Of a stretch of 64,000 nucleotides of DNA, positions 11,795 to 23,903 are shown piece after piece. A program made the translations under genes and the position numbers. Location: positions 1 through 64,000 of the forward strand of contig CM022372.1 in NCBI GenBank assembly GCA_011800155.1, written 5' to 3'. The notes under the pieces were generated by a model, which made no database searches, was not told the origin of the DNA, and worked only from the letters and a program-made list of their open reading frames with translations. The stretch's first letter is position 1. Every line of letters starts with the position of its first letter. This DNA is from Flammulina velutipes (taxonomy: Eukaryota > Basidiomycota > Agaricomycetes > Agaricales > Physalacriaceae).

Positions 11795-11894
11795 TCCGGA
11801 TCAGTGGGTAAGCGCCCCGAAAGGTCGAGGGTTCGAGTCTTATACAAGACTTGCCGTTTCCACCCAAAACAAGCCGTGAATTTGCCATTTTTTT
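11795..11894 (+). ncRNA. tRNA-like pol III element (A box, B box, T-run), unit 1
   Basis: An A-box-like string (GGATCAGTGGGTA, from about 11798) is followed about 20 bp later by a good B-box match (GGTTCGAGTC, 11830-11839), and a T7 run at 11888-11894 could terminate pol III. The interval between the boxes is too short for a complete anticodon arm and the T-stem pairs poorly, so this is not a normal tRNA. It may be a degenerate tRNA, a tRNA-derived SINE fragment or a small pol III transcript. The same three parts recur in units 2, 3 and 4. Confidence 0.45.
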
Positions 11895-12280
11895 CTAAGC
11901 GACGCACTTGGCGTCTCCGTATGGGCAAGCGTGCGGAGTGAATAGTTCTATTTCTACTTACACGGGAGCTTAACTTGATACGGGGCATGATTGGGGTAGT
12001 TATAGTAAAGCTATTGCTGAACTCCTGCAACATGAAATTCTCTCCGAATGCCAGTGTGACTGCTGCCCAGTAAATAAATGGTTGAAAGAAGCATGCATTT
12101 GAGTGTTTTGACAAGTACAGATTCTTAAAATTCATGCATTTTTTGTCCATAGATTCCCCTCCCCGCAGGGACAACACTTCAATTAAAAAAAGTCTAGTAC
12201 ATTGGCTTCTACTGCGTCCGAGCGTGACCCGGCGCTACAGGGATATACAAGTTAAAAATAAAACAGCCCCGCGCGTCACT

Positions 12281-12423
12281 TTGCACCCCACCGGACTCGG
12301 CGAGTATGGGTGTGTGCGGGCAGACGGACCAAGTCAATCACCAACTGGGGTGGCGCAACACAGAGGGATTGTCGCCCCCGGAAGGGAGAGCCCGCTCTGC
12401 TGTAACCACCCCAGTCCGCTTTT
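12281..12423 (+). ncRNA. Candidate structured RNA with GNRA hairpin, unit 1
   Basis: Strong nested pairing: ACTGGGGTGG (12344-12353) with CCACCCCAGT (12406-12415), 10 bp. Inside it, ACA-CAGAG (12358-12365) pairs with CTCTG-c-TGT (12395-12403), and CCC-GGAA-GGG (12377-12386) forms a GNRA tetraloop hairpin. TTTT follows at 12420. The surrounding block of about 310 bp is much better conserved between diverged units 2 and 3 than its neighbourhood. GGAA tetraloops occur in SRP RNA, but I could not match the other SRP motifs, so no name is given. Overlapping short frames (62-97 codons) exist on both strands and are not favoured. Confidence 0.4.
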
Positions 12424-12568
12424 CGGCATCTGCACGTCGACGAGCGACGTGCACCGCGGTGATTGCTCTGACGCAGCGGGGGGGAGAAATATGGGTACAA
12501 ATGATAATATACTTCGAACAGTGTCAGCGGCGTAGATGTGCGAGGAGTAGTACACGCACCTTGATACA

Positions 12569-15500
12569 ATGAGCAAAGAGGTTGAATCGCGAACGAGCAT
12601 TACGACGGCATTGAAGCAAGAGAGGTAAGGGTTCCTATCATATCAGCCCTTATATAGAAACCACGTCGTCGATCACGAGCGTGCAAATCTTTGTTGATTT
12701 GCCTTGGCGAATACGTGGCTGTGACTGGATTCAGTCACTGCTTCCTCGCTTATTACCACGTACGGACTCTTCTCTTTTTCACGACCACGCCACATTGCTG
12801 TCATTTGCTCTGGAGAGATATTGGTACGTCTTTTCTCAACGTTCTCATAAACGAACTTTGATTTCCAAGTCAGAACGTTCAAAGGATGTCAAACACAAGC
12901 ACATTGCTGCCATTTGGTACGTCTTCTCTCAACGATTCCATAAACGGACTTAGATTTACGACTGAGAACACTCGAAGAACGTCGCCGAATGCAAGCTCAT
13001 CAAGACGTCGAGGTTGTCTGCCACTCGCCGTGGAGGCAAAAATGTCAAGACTTTGTACGTCGTTTTCTCTCATTTTTCACGCTTTCTTACATGGTTTTCA
13101 TAGACTTTCTACTCGAAGGATACGGCAAAACGACGCCGACTTCTACTATAGCACCCACGGACGACAGGAAACGAAGACGTTTATGAGACGTTCCAGTTAT
13201 CTGGAACTACATTGTGATATTGATAAGGTGGTGTGGCGCTCGCCGCGGGGCTTCTGCCTCAGCAAAAAGTGCGTTATTTTTACTCTATTTTACTTGTTTT
13301 CTGATAGTTTCTAGTGATGGGAACATTGCGCGGAGGGGTTAGAACAGCATCTTTACCGCAATCGTGAAAGAGGAGTGGCAGCGCTACCATGGATTTGGAG
13401 CGCTAACGGTGTTCGCTGTTCGTTCGTCACGAGGAGTTTACTTTGGGAAAAGGTATGTGATTTTTACTTCTCCGTTCCAGCTTCGTTGACAATATTTCGA
13501 ACTAGCCGTCTCCGTTGGAACGACGCCAAGGAGACGACGACGGACTAGCAAGCGTCCCGAATACCCATCTTTACCGCGGTATAACATTCAGCCTGCGCCC
13601 ATTGTTCGAAGCGCACCACGTACGTATCAACGATTCATATTGCCGACTTTGATCCCCGTCGACTCGTGACGGGGACACAGGATATCTATCTTCCCTCCCA
13701 CCATCATCTACGGTCGTCGTTTCGCGCTGCGACAATCCGATAGCGAGAGGCTCGCTCGCCGCGGGGCTTGGGGTTTCAGAAAAAGGTGTGTATTTTTCAT
13801 GCTACTATACAACTGCGTTTGACGTTTAAACACAGTTAATGCCACGTCGCATCACCATGCTACACGATTCGTTGAAGCGTACGCATACGCATCAATGATT
13901 TCCGGTCTTTCGCAATCCTCGACACCAGCGTCCGACGATACGACTCCTCGACGGTGGCTGTGCCACCGTCTCCTCGCTATGCATCTCCACGTCAACTTGA
14001 ACGCCAGCGCTTCGCTTATCCGGGGTGATATTGCGATAGCGAGGGTTCGCTCGCCGCGGGGCTTGGGATTCAGGAAAATGTGCGTAATTTTCGCATTCAT
14101 TTTGCACTCGTTTTTGACATTAAAATGCAGTTTCATTGACCCGACGACGGCCTGCACGATGGCAGGAAGCGTACTGCATACACTTGGACGACTAGCAGAC
14201 ACAATGGAGCCCGCTTTCGATTATTGGTGCAATTCTCAACACCGACAATACGGCTTCACGCGACGGTGGCTGCGCCACCGTCTTCGCATCCGTCGTCTCC
14301 GTCCTCAACGAAATCCGTACGCTCTGCTTCTCGCTGGGATATTCTAGGAGTAGTGGTTCGCTCGCCGCGGGGCTTGGATGTTTGAAAAAGGTGCGTATTT
14401 TCGACGCTTATTTTGGAACTATATTTGATGTTTAAACCCAGATAATTCTACCTCACACGACCTGCTGTACCCCTACGCATCGACGATCACCGGGGCCTTC
14501 ATTCCATAGCCTGGATCCTTGATACGACGTCCGACGGACGATATGGCTTCTCGCGACGGTGGCTTCGCCACCGTCTTCACGTCGTCTACTTGCATCTTTG
14601 TCGCCGCCCGTGTGGTTCGATTTTCGCTGCAATACTTCTCTAGTGGGGGTCGCTCGCCGCGGGGCTTGAGAGTCCGCAAAACGTGCGTAATTTTGATGCT
14701 TAATTTGTGATCCGTTCGCTAACGTCTTGCAGCATCATTCTACAACGACATGAACTCTCTCGCGACGGTGGCTGCCGCCACCGTCTCTCGTATCATCAAA
14801 TCCGCACTTACCGTCGCCCATACCCTCGTTCCTCGCAATGAGATAGCTGGAGGAGTGTTCCGCTCGCCGCGGAGGCTTTTGATTTGAAAAAAAATGGTGT
14901 GTAAGTTCAACAATTCATTTGGGGCGATATGTGACCATTCTACGTCGTTTATACAACTATTCGAGCCCAATACACTATAAATCACTCAGGTACAGGCTCT
15001 CGACCACGTCGCGAGGCCGACGTCCCATCAATATGCCAAAACGACGCATGGTGCGCCACACATTATTCTTGCCGTTTCGTAGCTGACGCAGACTTCTAGG
15101 TACCATTATTTGATCGATCATTCATCTCATAACCGACTAGGCGCCCTTGCGGACGTGGGAATACGTGGACGCGTCGCCTTCCGTCCGCTTACAAAGTGGC
15201 TCTCCGGACCCAATACCACGGGACGCTCATCTTCCGTCTCGACGATGATGATGACCACTCCCTCTGCGTTCCTGATGAGATTATTCAATGGAACGAAGAG
15301 GACGTGTCTACCCTGACCTCAATACCCTGGCGAGAATACTCTAGTGAGGCACTTGGTGACAGCGGCTGCGCCGCTGTCTTCACCTCAAAGCTCTTCCCCC
15401 GACCCTTCGATCTCTACTCCTGATGTTGATCCTTCCCCGTGATAAGAGGTCGTCCGCTCGCCGCGGGGCTTTTCCCCCGAGAAAATGTGCGTATTTTTTA

Positions 15501-15910
15501 CTGTCATTTTGGGCCTCTATCTGACGTTCAAATCTAGTTTGGCACGTCAAATACGACACCATACGATGGGTATCGCTCAGTGATATTCCACCGCCAAGCC
15601 ACGTCTACAGGATTCGCCGTACCGACCCTCGTGCGCCACATAGTCGCTCCGTCGTTGACGCTCGCAAATCAACGGAGCCTTCTGCGATCAACGGTATACG
15701 GGAGCCGTTCTATTTCGGACTCGTACGACGTCTTTCTAACGCCGTGTTGGTCTGTTCCGGGGGTTTATTGTCCCCTCCGTCATTCTAGGTCTTGTTCTTT
15801 GGATCCCTGCAGGAGGGATATTGGTGTCGTAAGTGTGCGGCGCTTCGCTTGGTGAGTATCTTTTATCAATTTGTCTATACATGCTAACGGAATGTACGAA
15901 CACGACGTAG
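12569..15910 (+). pseudogene. Leader plus module array A, copy 2
   Basis: A possible start ATG at 12569 (MSKEVESR...) is followed by GTAAGG at 12625. The leader has intron-like pieces (for example 49 nt ending CATAG near 13112) and an imperfect duplication of about 90 bp (12791 and 12900). The array proper has hairpins at 13950-13970, 14262-14282, 14555-14575, 14764-14785 and 15358-15378, and the closing intron at 15852-15910. The hairpin at 15358 (and its copy at 1390) has both arms changed so that pairing is kept. A separate 7-bp stem (CCCCGTC/GACGGGG) lies at 13654-13674. Frames are broken between modules; no family is recognised. Confidence 0.55.
13654..13674. repeat. CCCCGTC/GACGGGG hairpin, unit 1-2 junction
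   Basis: A perfect 7-bp stem with a 7-nt loop (GACTCGT), conserved unchanged at 27962-27982, 42371-42391 and 57153-57173, about 65-80 bp before the first hairpin module of each array. It is GC-rich but not followed by a T-run. Confidence 0.65.
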
Positions 15911-17193
15911 GCATGGAACGCGCGGGATAAGAGTGTAGTTTAGATTGTATCCAAATAACTGCCGTATATTACCTTTCCAATGTACTGTAATGAATTCCTT
16001 CGAAATGTACCATAAGTAGCTGAATATACGACTTGAAAACATCTAAACGTACCGGACGCAATGAAATGGACTTGTTAGTATTAATAACAGCGGGATCCCA
16101 CCTGTGAGATTGGACGCTCGAGCACTGGGATACTAGTGAAATGAATGCAATACAATAAGCCTAGTGAATAGAATGTATAATATGAGAATACTACAGTAAA
16201 CGGAACAGAGACGGCAACGTTCCCTAATGTTCAAAGTTGAACATTGGTTATTGACAAACTCAATATATCTGTAATGCCATTGTATCATTCTCGTCGTTGG
16301 CGTTAGACGTTTGCGCCGGAGGTTGGTTTCCTGCATTCTAATTATCCTTATATTGAATTGGAATACATCACCGAAGCGCGCAGGGAGTATAACCAGTCAC
16401 CATTGTCATTCCGGAGGTATTCCCTCACGGGGACCTTCCAATGTTCAGTACGACCGTACGCTCAGGGTAGCCATCGGTAATAGTATTAGTAAGGTATTAG
16501 ATAAGTGCCAAGCCTTACTTTGGTGACGCGTATCCAGTACCGAAGCCAATGTTGAATAGTACGAGCGCCACGTTGCTCGAAGTAGTCGGAGGTCATTCTG
16601 AAGCCATCACAACCTATAGACACCTTTGATCTTCCTTTTTCAGCTATATGTTTGAATTATGATGTATTCCGAGGTCTAAAACACGTTCAAACGCGTCGAA
16701 TTGCGTTGAACGGAATTGAGGACGTGTAGACCCTTACAATCTACACGATCAGACCCTATGACGAGTCTGCACAATCTTATCATGACGCAACCACATCTTT
16801 CTTCGCGTTTTCACCTTCGCAGACTGCAATCATTTGGTAGCGCACTGGTAATGCAATGATATATTCATGTCTAAGTTAACTAACTCTACTCGTTGGGTTA
16901 CTTTGTGCGCGTTGTGCGCTTCACGCTCTTTCGACACTTTATGGATATTGTCTCTAACACCCCCGTCCAAGCGGCTCAAAGAGCGCCTCTTCGATCGTCT
17001 TACGTTCGTTTACTTGGTATTCGGAGTATCTCCTGTGAGTCCGCTGGCTTCGAACAATGGGCAGGATACAATTCACCCGTTAGCATTAATTCGACGTTCC
17101 AGCCTTCAGCGCTTCAATAGGCCGCCTACGACGATCATAGGGTGTTAATACATGACCCTTGATCGATGCACGTGAAGCGGCTGGGCGCGTTGG
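15911..17193. other. Spacer between module array A and gene B, unit 2
   Basis: Near-identical copy of 1943-3226; one C is lost in the loop region of the small inverted repeat near 16430. No gene seen. Confidence 0.55.
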
Positions 17194-19175
17194 ATGGAGG
17201 AAGACTGGAGGAGAGGAGAGGAGGAGAAGGAGGTTCATTGGCACACTGTAAGTAATGGTGGACTGTGGGGACTTCACAGATGTCTAATATGTATCTCCCA
17301 GATGTACTTTCAAAATATTTCTAAGTCCGAAGGTACAGGAATAGGTACGTACTGCAATCTAGTTCACGCCGCCACCCTCATCTCATCGGGGTTGATTCCG
17401 CACTTCCAAGGCTTCGGGCTTTTCTTTCCACCGGACGGAACGGATATACGTCACATGAATGACCGTACGTACTCGTGTATCCGTCCGCACACGACATCAT
17501 ATTGGGTATAAGTACGGGGGAGGGAGTGGTGGTAAGTCATTATTCCCTCTCATCGTCTCATTCCCTCTCTTCTCTTCTCCTCTATTTGCCTTCATATAAC
17601 TTTCTCAATTCATCTATACATTCCTCAGTGTCCTTTTCGACGCCCTCAACAATCTTCTCGACGTCGACGAGAACAACGATCAAGCCGTGTATGTTATTTT
17701 CCACGGCACTTTGCCTCTTACCACCGCCTTCGAAATCTGACATTTTGAGCAGCAATGGTAGCGCGCTCAAGCAATTCGACAATGGTGCTGGTACGTCTCT
17801 GGTTACTATCGTCTTGGTTTTCTTTCATTAACATGGTACACAGTTTTTCGGGATACTACGACAACCACGGTGAACGTTGATTCATGAACACTTCTTATAT
17901 CAACTTTCGCACCCCAATGCAAGTCATAGCACCTTATTTCACTCACTATTGCGCTTACTCTCACGATAGGAATTGCCCAAGACGCACTCAACAGATTTAA
18001 GACGAGAACGGACGACATACGGAGGGTATATGGTGCGTGTTCATATCATTCCAACAACCTCGATACTCAAGCATAGAACGTTCATACAGCTGGGTGATAC
18101 ACTCCCAAGATAAACGAACCACGGACTCGACGAAAACGCCGACGACTGCGCACAAGGTGCGTTTCTATGGATCCTAACCATTTCCCTTCACTCACGACCT
18201 CAAAGCAATGGCACCTTGTTCGAAAGGTCGATATCGGGGGTATACATGCATGGCACTTATACGGGAACATTGCGCGGATACCCATTCCAAGCCGTAACGG
18301 ATTTCGCTATCCCTTCCCTACGAGCAACGTGTACGCCAAATCCATTGAACGTTGGCGTCTATATACTCATTCCACCCATAGAACTCCAGCATATCGTCGC
18401 CTTAGAGCATCAGCTCCGCTACTGGCAACCATTGCTACATACGGATCCCCACGGCCCATATACATTCCGGACGATATCCAACCTTAGGCGTCAAGGTTAT
18501 CCTGCAACATGAGCGTGAGCGAAACGATTACTACGGGTCTTAGGTGTGTTATCGTAGACGCCTTTCCCATCCCCTTTGCTAATACCAACCAGATTTGCAC
18601 ACCAACGCAACGGGAGCGTGTTCGTGCAGCCATATCCATACGTTCCAGCACTCCCACCCCGTCGTCGCCCTATATGGACTGCTCGACGCTCTGAACGACT
18701 CGTTTAAATGGTGCGTCCTCCCCTTTGGATTGTATCCTAACGACTTCTAACTTGTCCTCTATCCATTCAGCTATGCAACCTCCTACGCGCTCAACAATAC
18801 GCCGTCGCTCGCCATCTATCCATATCCTGAAACTGGGCTGAAGGGGAAATGTCGGGATAGACGCTCACGGGTGCGTATCCCATGTTCTTACCATTCATGC
18901 AATCTAAGCGCCCTGATAGGACATAAAAGGCTGTTCTAACTCGCGCGATATCGACAGGTGAGCTTTCCCCCTTGCTTGACAATCCCGTTACTGACTTATA
19001 AACACCGTAGTCGAGCGCTTAACGAAACGTTAACATCGCAACGATTCGATACACCTAACGCCATAATGGTGTGTATCGTTCTGTGTGTCTCAGCAATGTA
19101 TCGCTGACGGGATACGCACAGGATTAAGTGGTTCTTATTTCCCAAGCATCTGCGTCTGGCGCAACGTGGCCCACA

Positions 19176-19209
19176 CCGTTCTGACGAACGGCTCGTCGGT
19201 ATACCGACG
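19176..19209. repeat. Double palindrome element, unit 2 copy a
   Basis: Identical to the element at 5210-5243. Confidence 0.8.
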
Positions 19210-19542
19210 TGGCCAACGTGTGCGCTCAGACGACGATAGGTAAGCTATCTGCATACCTTCTTGTTGTACATACTAATCTTTTAACTTTACAGCATAAATT
19301 ATCCATTCAACGGGCGCGCTATGGGTACATGGCCGTCTATCATCCTGACAAACCCCTCGCTAACGAGTTATATAGATATCTACACGTGCGGGAGGCTCTC
19401 ATTGCCGTTGAACGAATGATCTCGAAGTACGTGAGTCCTTATAACATCTTTGTATGTTTGATACTGACCATATTAATCAGTACATTTTCGACGTCTGCTA
19501 TCTCGTCGACTATTGGCGTCTCGCGCAGCATTACGGCCAACA

Positions 19543-19576
19543 CCGTTCTGACGAACGGCTCGTCGGTATACCGACG
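19543..19576. repeat. Double palindrome element, unit 2 copy b
   Basis: Identical to the element at 5577-5610. Confidence 0.8.
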
Positions 19577-22500
19577 TGGCCTATGTGCGCTTCGACACGA
19601 ACTTGGTAAGCTTTCGTATCCTTCTTATTATTTATGTTAACATTGACATCTTCGATAGGCGCCAGAGTCGAGCGTCCACGATTGTTTCCATACGCCAGCC
19701 TATTATATGGTTACCGTACTGGTACCAGGATGAATGTATTGCTAACGGACTCATTTTGACTACCAGCTTAGCAATAACGCCGGCGACGACAGGCATTATA
19801 CATTCCAACGCGACACTATGAACCAATACCCTTGGGTACCGTCGTCCCATAGCAAAGACGACGAGAGGACGATGGACAAAGCGACGTCGGTATGTACCCA
19901 TCCGCTGTCCTGACGAACTCATCGCTAACGAATCATGCAGGTGCCCGTTCGACGAATAACTTACTCGGACTCAAATGAGTGAGTTGTCGTTACCATGTAT
20001 TATTGATACTAACAATAGATGTAGACCATCTTTCACAGATCCCCGCCGACCGTTGGTACGCCGATCGACTAGCTCTCCGGACGAACGCTAGGATGGATCA
20101 ACGAAAGGCGGTCTAGCAGGTTAACGGGGTCACATACTTAGACCATTGAACTGGTATGTCGCTCTTTTCCGTTGTTTTCCTCGCAGACTAATGACCGTCT
20201 TTCCCCTCCTATAGCTTTTACACCGTTTCGTCGATTAGATATACGTAGGATGCATGTTTGAACGTACCATCGACCTCACCCGAACGGATACCATCGGCCC
20301 ACGTAGACGAGTCGTAATGACCGCCAACGTGTTAGACGTCTGCCCCACGAATTGATTAGACGACGGGCAAGGTCAATACGTGACCGAAACGTTGGTGATG
20401 GTATGTATCGTCAACGTTTTCGCGTTTTCGACGTCACTGACCAACAATGTAGCATTACTTCAAACTCATTCAAGAGATGCGTCAATGACACGCAACGATG
20501 GGTATAACTACTAGTCGACGTTCTGACGTCTCATCGAACTTCTCTGCTCTCTTGATGCTGCCAACGACCTCGATACTATTTCTGACTTGGGGACTGACTT
20601 TACGGCTATAATTGGCTGCGCACGCGAACGAGCGCTCGAAGCAGCTGTGATAACATCTTATATTGAAGATGTAAGTGTACGATACACTCCATCTAGTCTG
20701 GTATTGATAGCATTCACCTTTTAGGTTACGCCACATAAATCGAACGTCACGACCGCAGCGACGTCGGGGGCCCACTTAGATGTTGACATAATGTATTAGC
20801 GTACCTTGGAGACGATTAAGCGATCACCGCGAAGACGATGTATAGGTGCGTTATCAATTTGTGTTTTGACGACATTTCTGACTACGGATGCAGAATTATG
20901 TTCAAATCACCGGAATCAGGACAACGGCGCCTGCTACGTCTCCGTATGGAGTCGATTATCGAACGTTGCATGTCCGTTAGTGTCTGCAGACGATGCCTTT
21001 CGTTCAGCGAGACGTTTCGCCAAGTTGGATAATGTAATGGTTTCAACTTGGACTCTTACTATATATAGTATATCTACGCTCTGTAACGAACCACCATCTA
21101 ACACATAGACAAAACGAGTTAATATACATTGTAGACGCCATCCAGTCTACCCCACGACAACTAAACGAACAACTTGGATCGCAGGAACGTCGCGGAGACG
21201 ACGTATGGCCCGCATCGGTACGTTCCCGTTCCCTATCCTGACTCGACCTCGCTAACAAGTCGTCTAGATCCCTACTCAAACGATATCCCATACGCGAGCG
21301 AATCGTACCAAACTTGAACGCGATAAGGTAGGTACCCATAACAAGTCTTCGCGTTATTCATACTAACAATGTTTCCAATAGATTTCCGACGTTTCTTACC
21401 AACTCCCGCTACTAATGCGAACACCTAGCTCTCAAGACAAGCACCGGCGCTATTCGACAAGCGCTGGGCATCGCGAGAGACCGCACGAAGATATAGCTGG
21501 CTAACGGGTGCGCATAAACCATTGGATGGATGTTGCAATGGTATGTTCATCTTTTGATCTCTTTCGTTCGCATGCTAACAATGTTCTTCTTTCCCTTCTA
21601 GCTTTTATATTCCATTCTCTATCTCGGATGCAGCCTTACGAGCGCTCAAGGGCGTAAACGACTTTGCCCGGATGTCCACCTATGCCGCCATATCAACAAC
21701 TTGTAACGACGGCAAACGCGCTCGAAGCGCGAGACGTTCGCGCAACGAATTCAATATATAACCCTTACGAGTGTCTATTAGCCCTCACGGAGATGCTAGC
21801 ATGGTACGTTAGTGTTCCCGACTATTCGACGACGCCGCTGACCTCAACTTAGACTTACTTCAAACGTGTTTCGACGCGTTTCGGACATCACCCAACGACA
21901 TCTTAGTCTACTCGTCGACGCTTCGACGTTTCGTCGAACCCCTACGCGCCATCCTGGCTACCACAACACTACTGAACAACTCGGAGCGCAGGAACCTCGC
22001 GAAGACGACGTATGGACAGCATCAGTACGTTCCCTTTCGCTATCCTGACTCGCCCTCACTAACGATTCGTATAGATATCTACTCCTACGATACACCGTAC
22101 GAAAGAGTCAACGAGTCGTATCAAACTTGGACGCAATAAGTAAGTCCTCAACGTCTTTGCATTATTAATAGTACTAGTAACAATATACCTAATAGATTTC
22201 CGACGTTTCCGCCAACTCCCGCGGATATCCCTAACGTCTGGCTCTCAAGACAAGTGCTGGCATTATCCGACGAACGCTAGGCTTTGCGATAGACGCACGA
22301 CAGTCTAGCTAGCAAACGGGTGCCCGTAAAACATTGGATAGGTGTATATATGGTATGCTAACCAATTCAACTCTTTCGTTCGCAGGCTAACGTCTTTCTT
22401 CTCTCTTTCCTAGGTCTTATGTTATGTTTTCTATTGCGCATACACGCTTACGAGCGTGCGAGCGCGTCGACGACTTTGCCCGAACGGTGACCATTACCCA

Positions 22501-23301
22501 ATAACAACAAGTCGTAAACGACGGCAAACGTGCTCAAAACGTTAGACGTTCACACGTCGAATGCATTATATAACCTTTCCGAGTATCTACTACACCGCGC
22601 GGAGATGCTGGTATGGTACGTTTGTGTTCCTGATGTTTCGACGGACGCCACTGACCCCCCAACTTAGGATCATTTCAAACTCATTTCGACGCCCGACGTC
22701 TTACTCTACTCGTCGACGCTTCGACATTTCGTCGAACCCCTACGCGCCCCCAAGCCCAACTCAACGAAGGTTTTAACCATTCATCGACGACGGTACTCTC
22801 TTGACACTGCCAATCTTACTTCACGCATGGGTCCCAACTTTCGTGATAAACCTGGCTGCACGATCGCTGGAATAGACTGCGATGTAAGTCGACGACACGC
22901 TCCACTGGTTCCAGTTTCTTCTTCACGACGCCAAGGTTGGTCGACTCCCCTAATTTCAAACGCAGCGCTCGTCGAACCCCCAGCGCGCGCAAGGGGAGCG
23001 TCAACGACAAGCCTTGTTCTGAGAAGACGACTTTTGGTTTTGATTTTATGTTCAGCGCGGAATAGGCCTTGAGATGGGTGTTCGTTGGCGTTCCCGATGG
23101 TTTGACGCCGAACTTGGGATTGCTTCAAATGCCTTTTCGACGTCACCCAATGAAGGATATGACTATTCGTCGACTCTCGTCGAACCCCTACGCTCTCCGA
23201 ATGCTACATACGATCTCTTCTGCCTGGGAACGAACTCTCGGGCTAAACCTGGCTACGCGCGCAAGGGAGTGCTGGAATATGGTACTCTAACAAATATATA
23301 A

Positions 23302-23903
23302 GTCGACGATACACTATATCTCGTCAAATACTAATATCGTCCCAGTTCATTACTTTTCGATGTGCGCCATATAAACCGACGATATTGGGGCGTGTATAAA
23401 GTATTATGTCGGTGATTTGAACTTTGGGCTCGACGCGGGGACGTCACACCTTCAACACATCCAGGCTCCCCTCCCAGTGTAACGTTATCTCGTTTTCAGG
23501 TTCCCGAAGGGTTTTCATTTGACGACGAGTGGGTGTGGAGTTGGGAGAGTGGACGGCGGTGATTGGGAGGGGTATAGCTGTGTGGTATGGACTTTGATGT
23601 ATGCTTGCTGATTCTACGGAGACGTTAGAATTTGGGACGGCGAGAATGATTAGACACGTCGACGTTATTGAATCCGCCGGCCGTACTTACTAGTATTTCA
23701 CGCTATAGAGTACTTTAGAGTCCGCTGTTAATGTCGCCTCAAGACGTGTCGTCAAACTTGAACGACGTGCTTAGTATCTCACCAAACTAAGTCTTACTAT
23801 CACAACTAACGTCGTCGTATCGCACGCATATAACATGCACGTCGTAAGTCTATATCAAAGTCATAAACACTAGATATCCTAATAAATGCGCAACAGAAGT
23901 CTA
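23302..23903. other. Spacer downstream of ODC, unit 2
   Basis: Copy of 9336-9937; nothing coding seen. Confidence 0.5.

Larger units (their letters stand above)
63..13737. repeat. Subtelomeric higher-order repeat, unit 1 (telomere-truncated)
   Basis: From position 63 the sequence repeats at 14032 onward with an offset that drifts only from 13970 to 13966 through single-base indels. Unit 1 lacks about the first 295 bp of a unit, because the telomere begins inside the first module of the array. Content in order: hairpin/intron module array, spacer, intron-rich decayed region, ODC gene on the - strand, pol III-like element, structured-RNA candidate, leader of the next array. Confidence 0.9.
17194..23301 (+). 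pseudogene. Intron-rich decayed gene B, unit 2
   Basis: Near-identical to the unit 1 copy, with the same possible start ATG (17194) and first intron. A single-base deletion near 17700 (TTTCCACGG instead of TTTCCCACGG) changes the frame after the FDALNNLL exon, so even these two close copies differ in coding content. That argues against selection for a protein. Confidence 0.55.

Noticed and set aside
11795..11894. Functional tRNA gene
   Set aside because: The distance from the D-arm region to the T-arm is too short for an anticodon arm, and acceptor and T-stem pairing are poor.
12281..12423. SRP RNA, 5S rRNA, RNase P/MRP or spliceosomal snRNA
   Set aside because: A GGAA tetraloop is present, but I could not find the other hallmark motifs of SRP helix 8 or the Alu domain, nor the conserved boxes of the other families.
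12276..12569. 97-codon minus-strand and 88-codon plus-strand frames in the conserved block
   Set aside because: The frames overlap on opposite strands and contain no recognisable domain. Conservation is uniform rather than codon-patterned, and the pairing structure explains the block better.
13895..14347. 150-codon protein in array A, unit 2
   Set aside because: It reads the hairpin and GC-rich motif in a different frame from the well-preserved modules and translates through an intron; the unit 1 copy is cut by the telomere.
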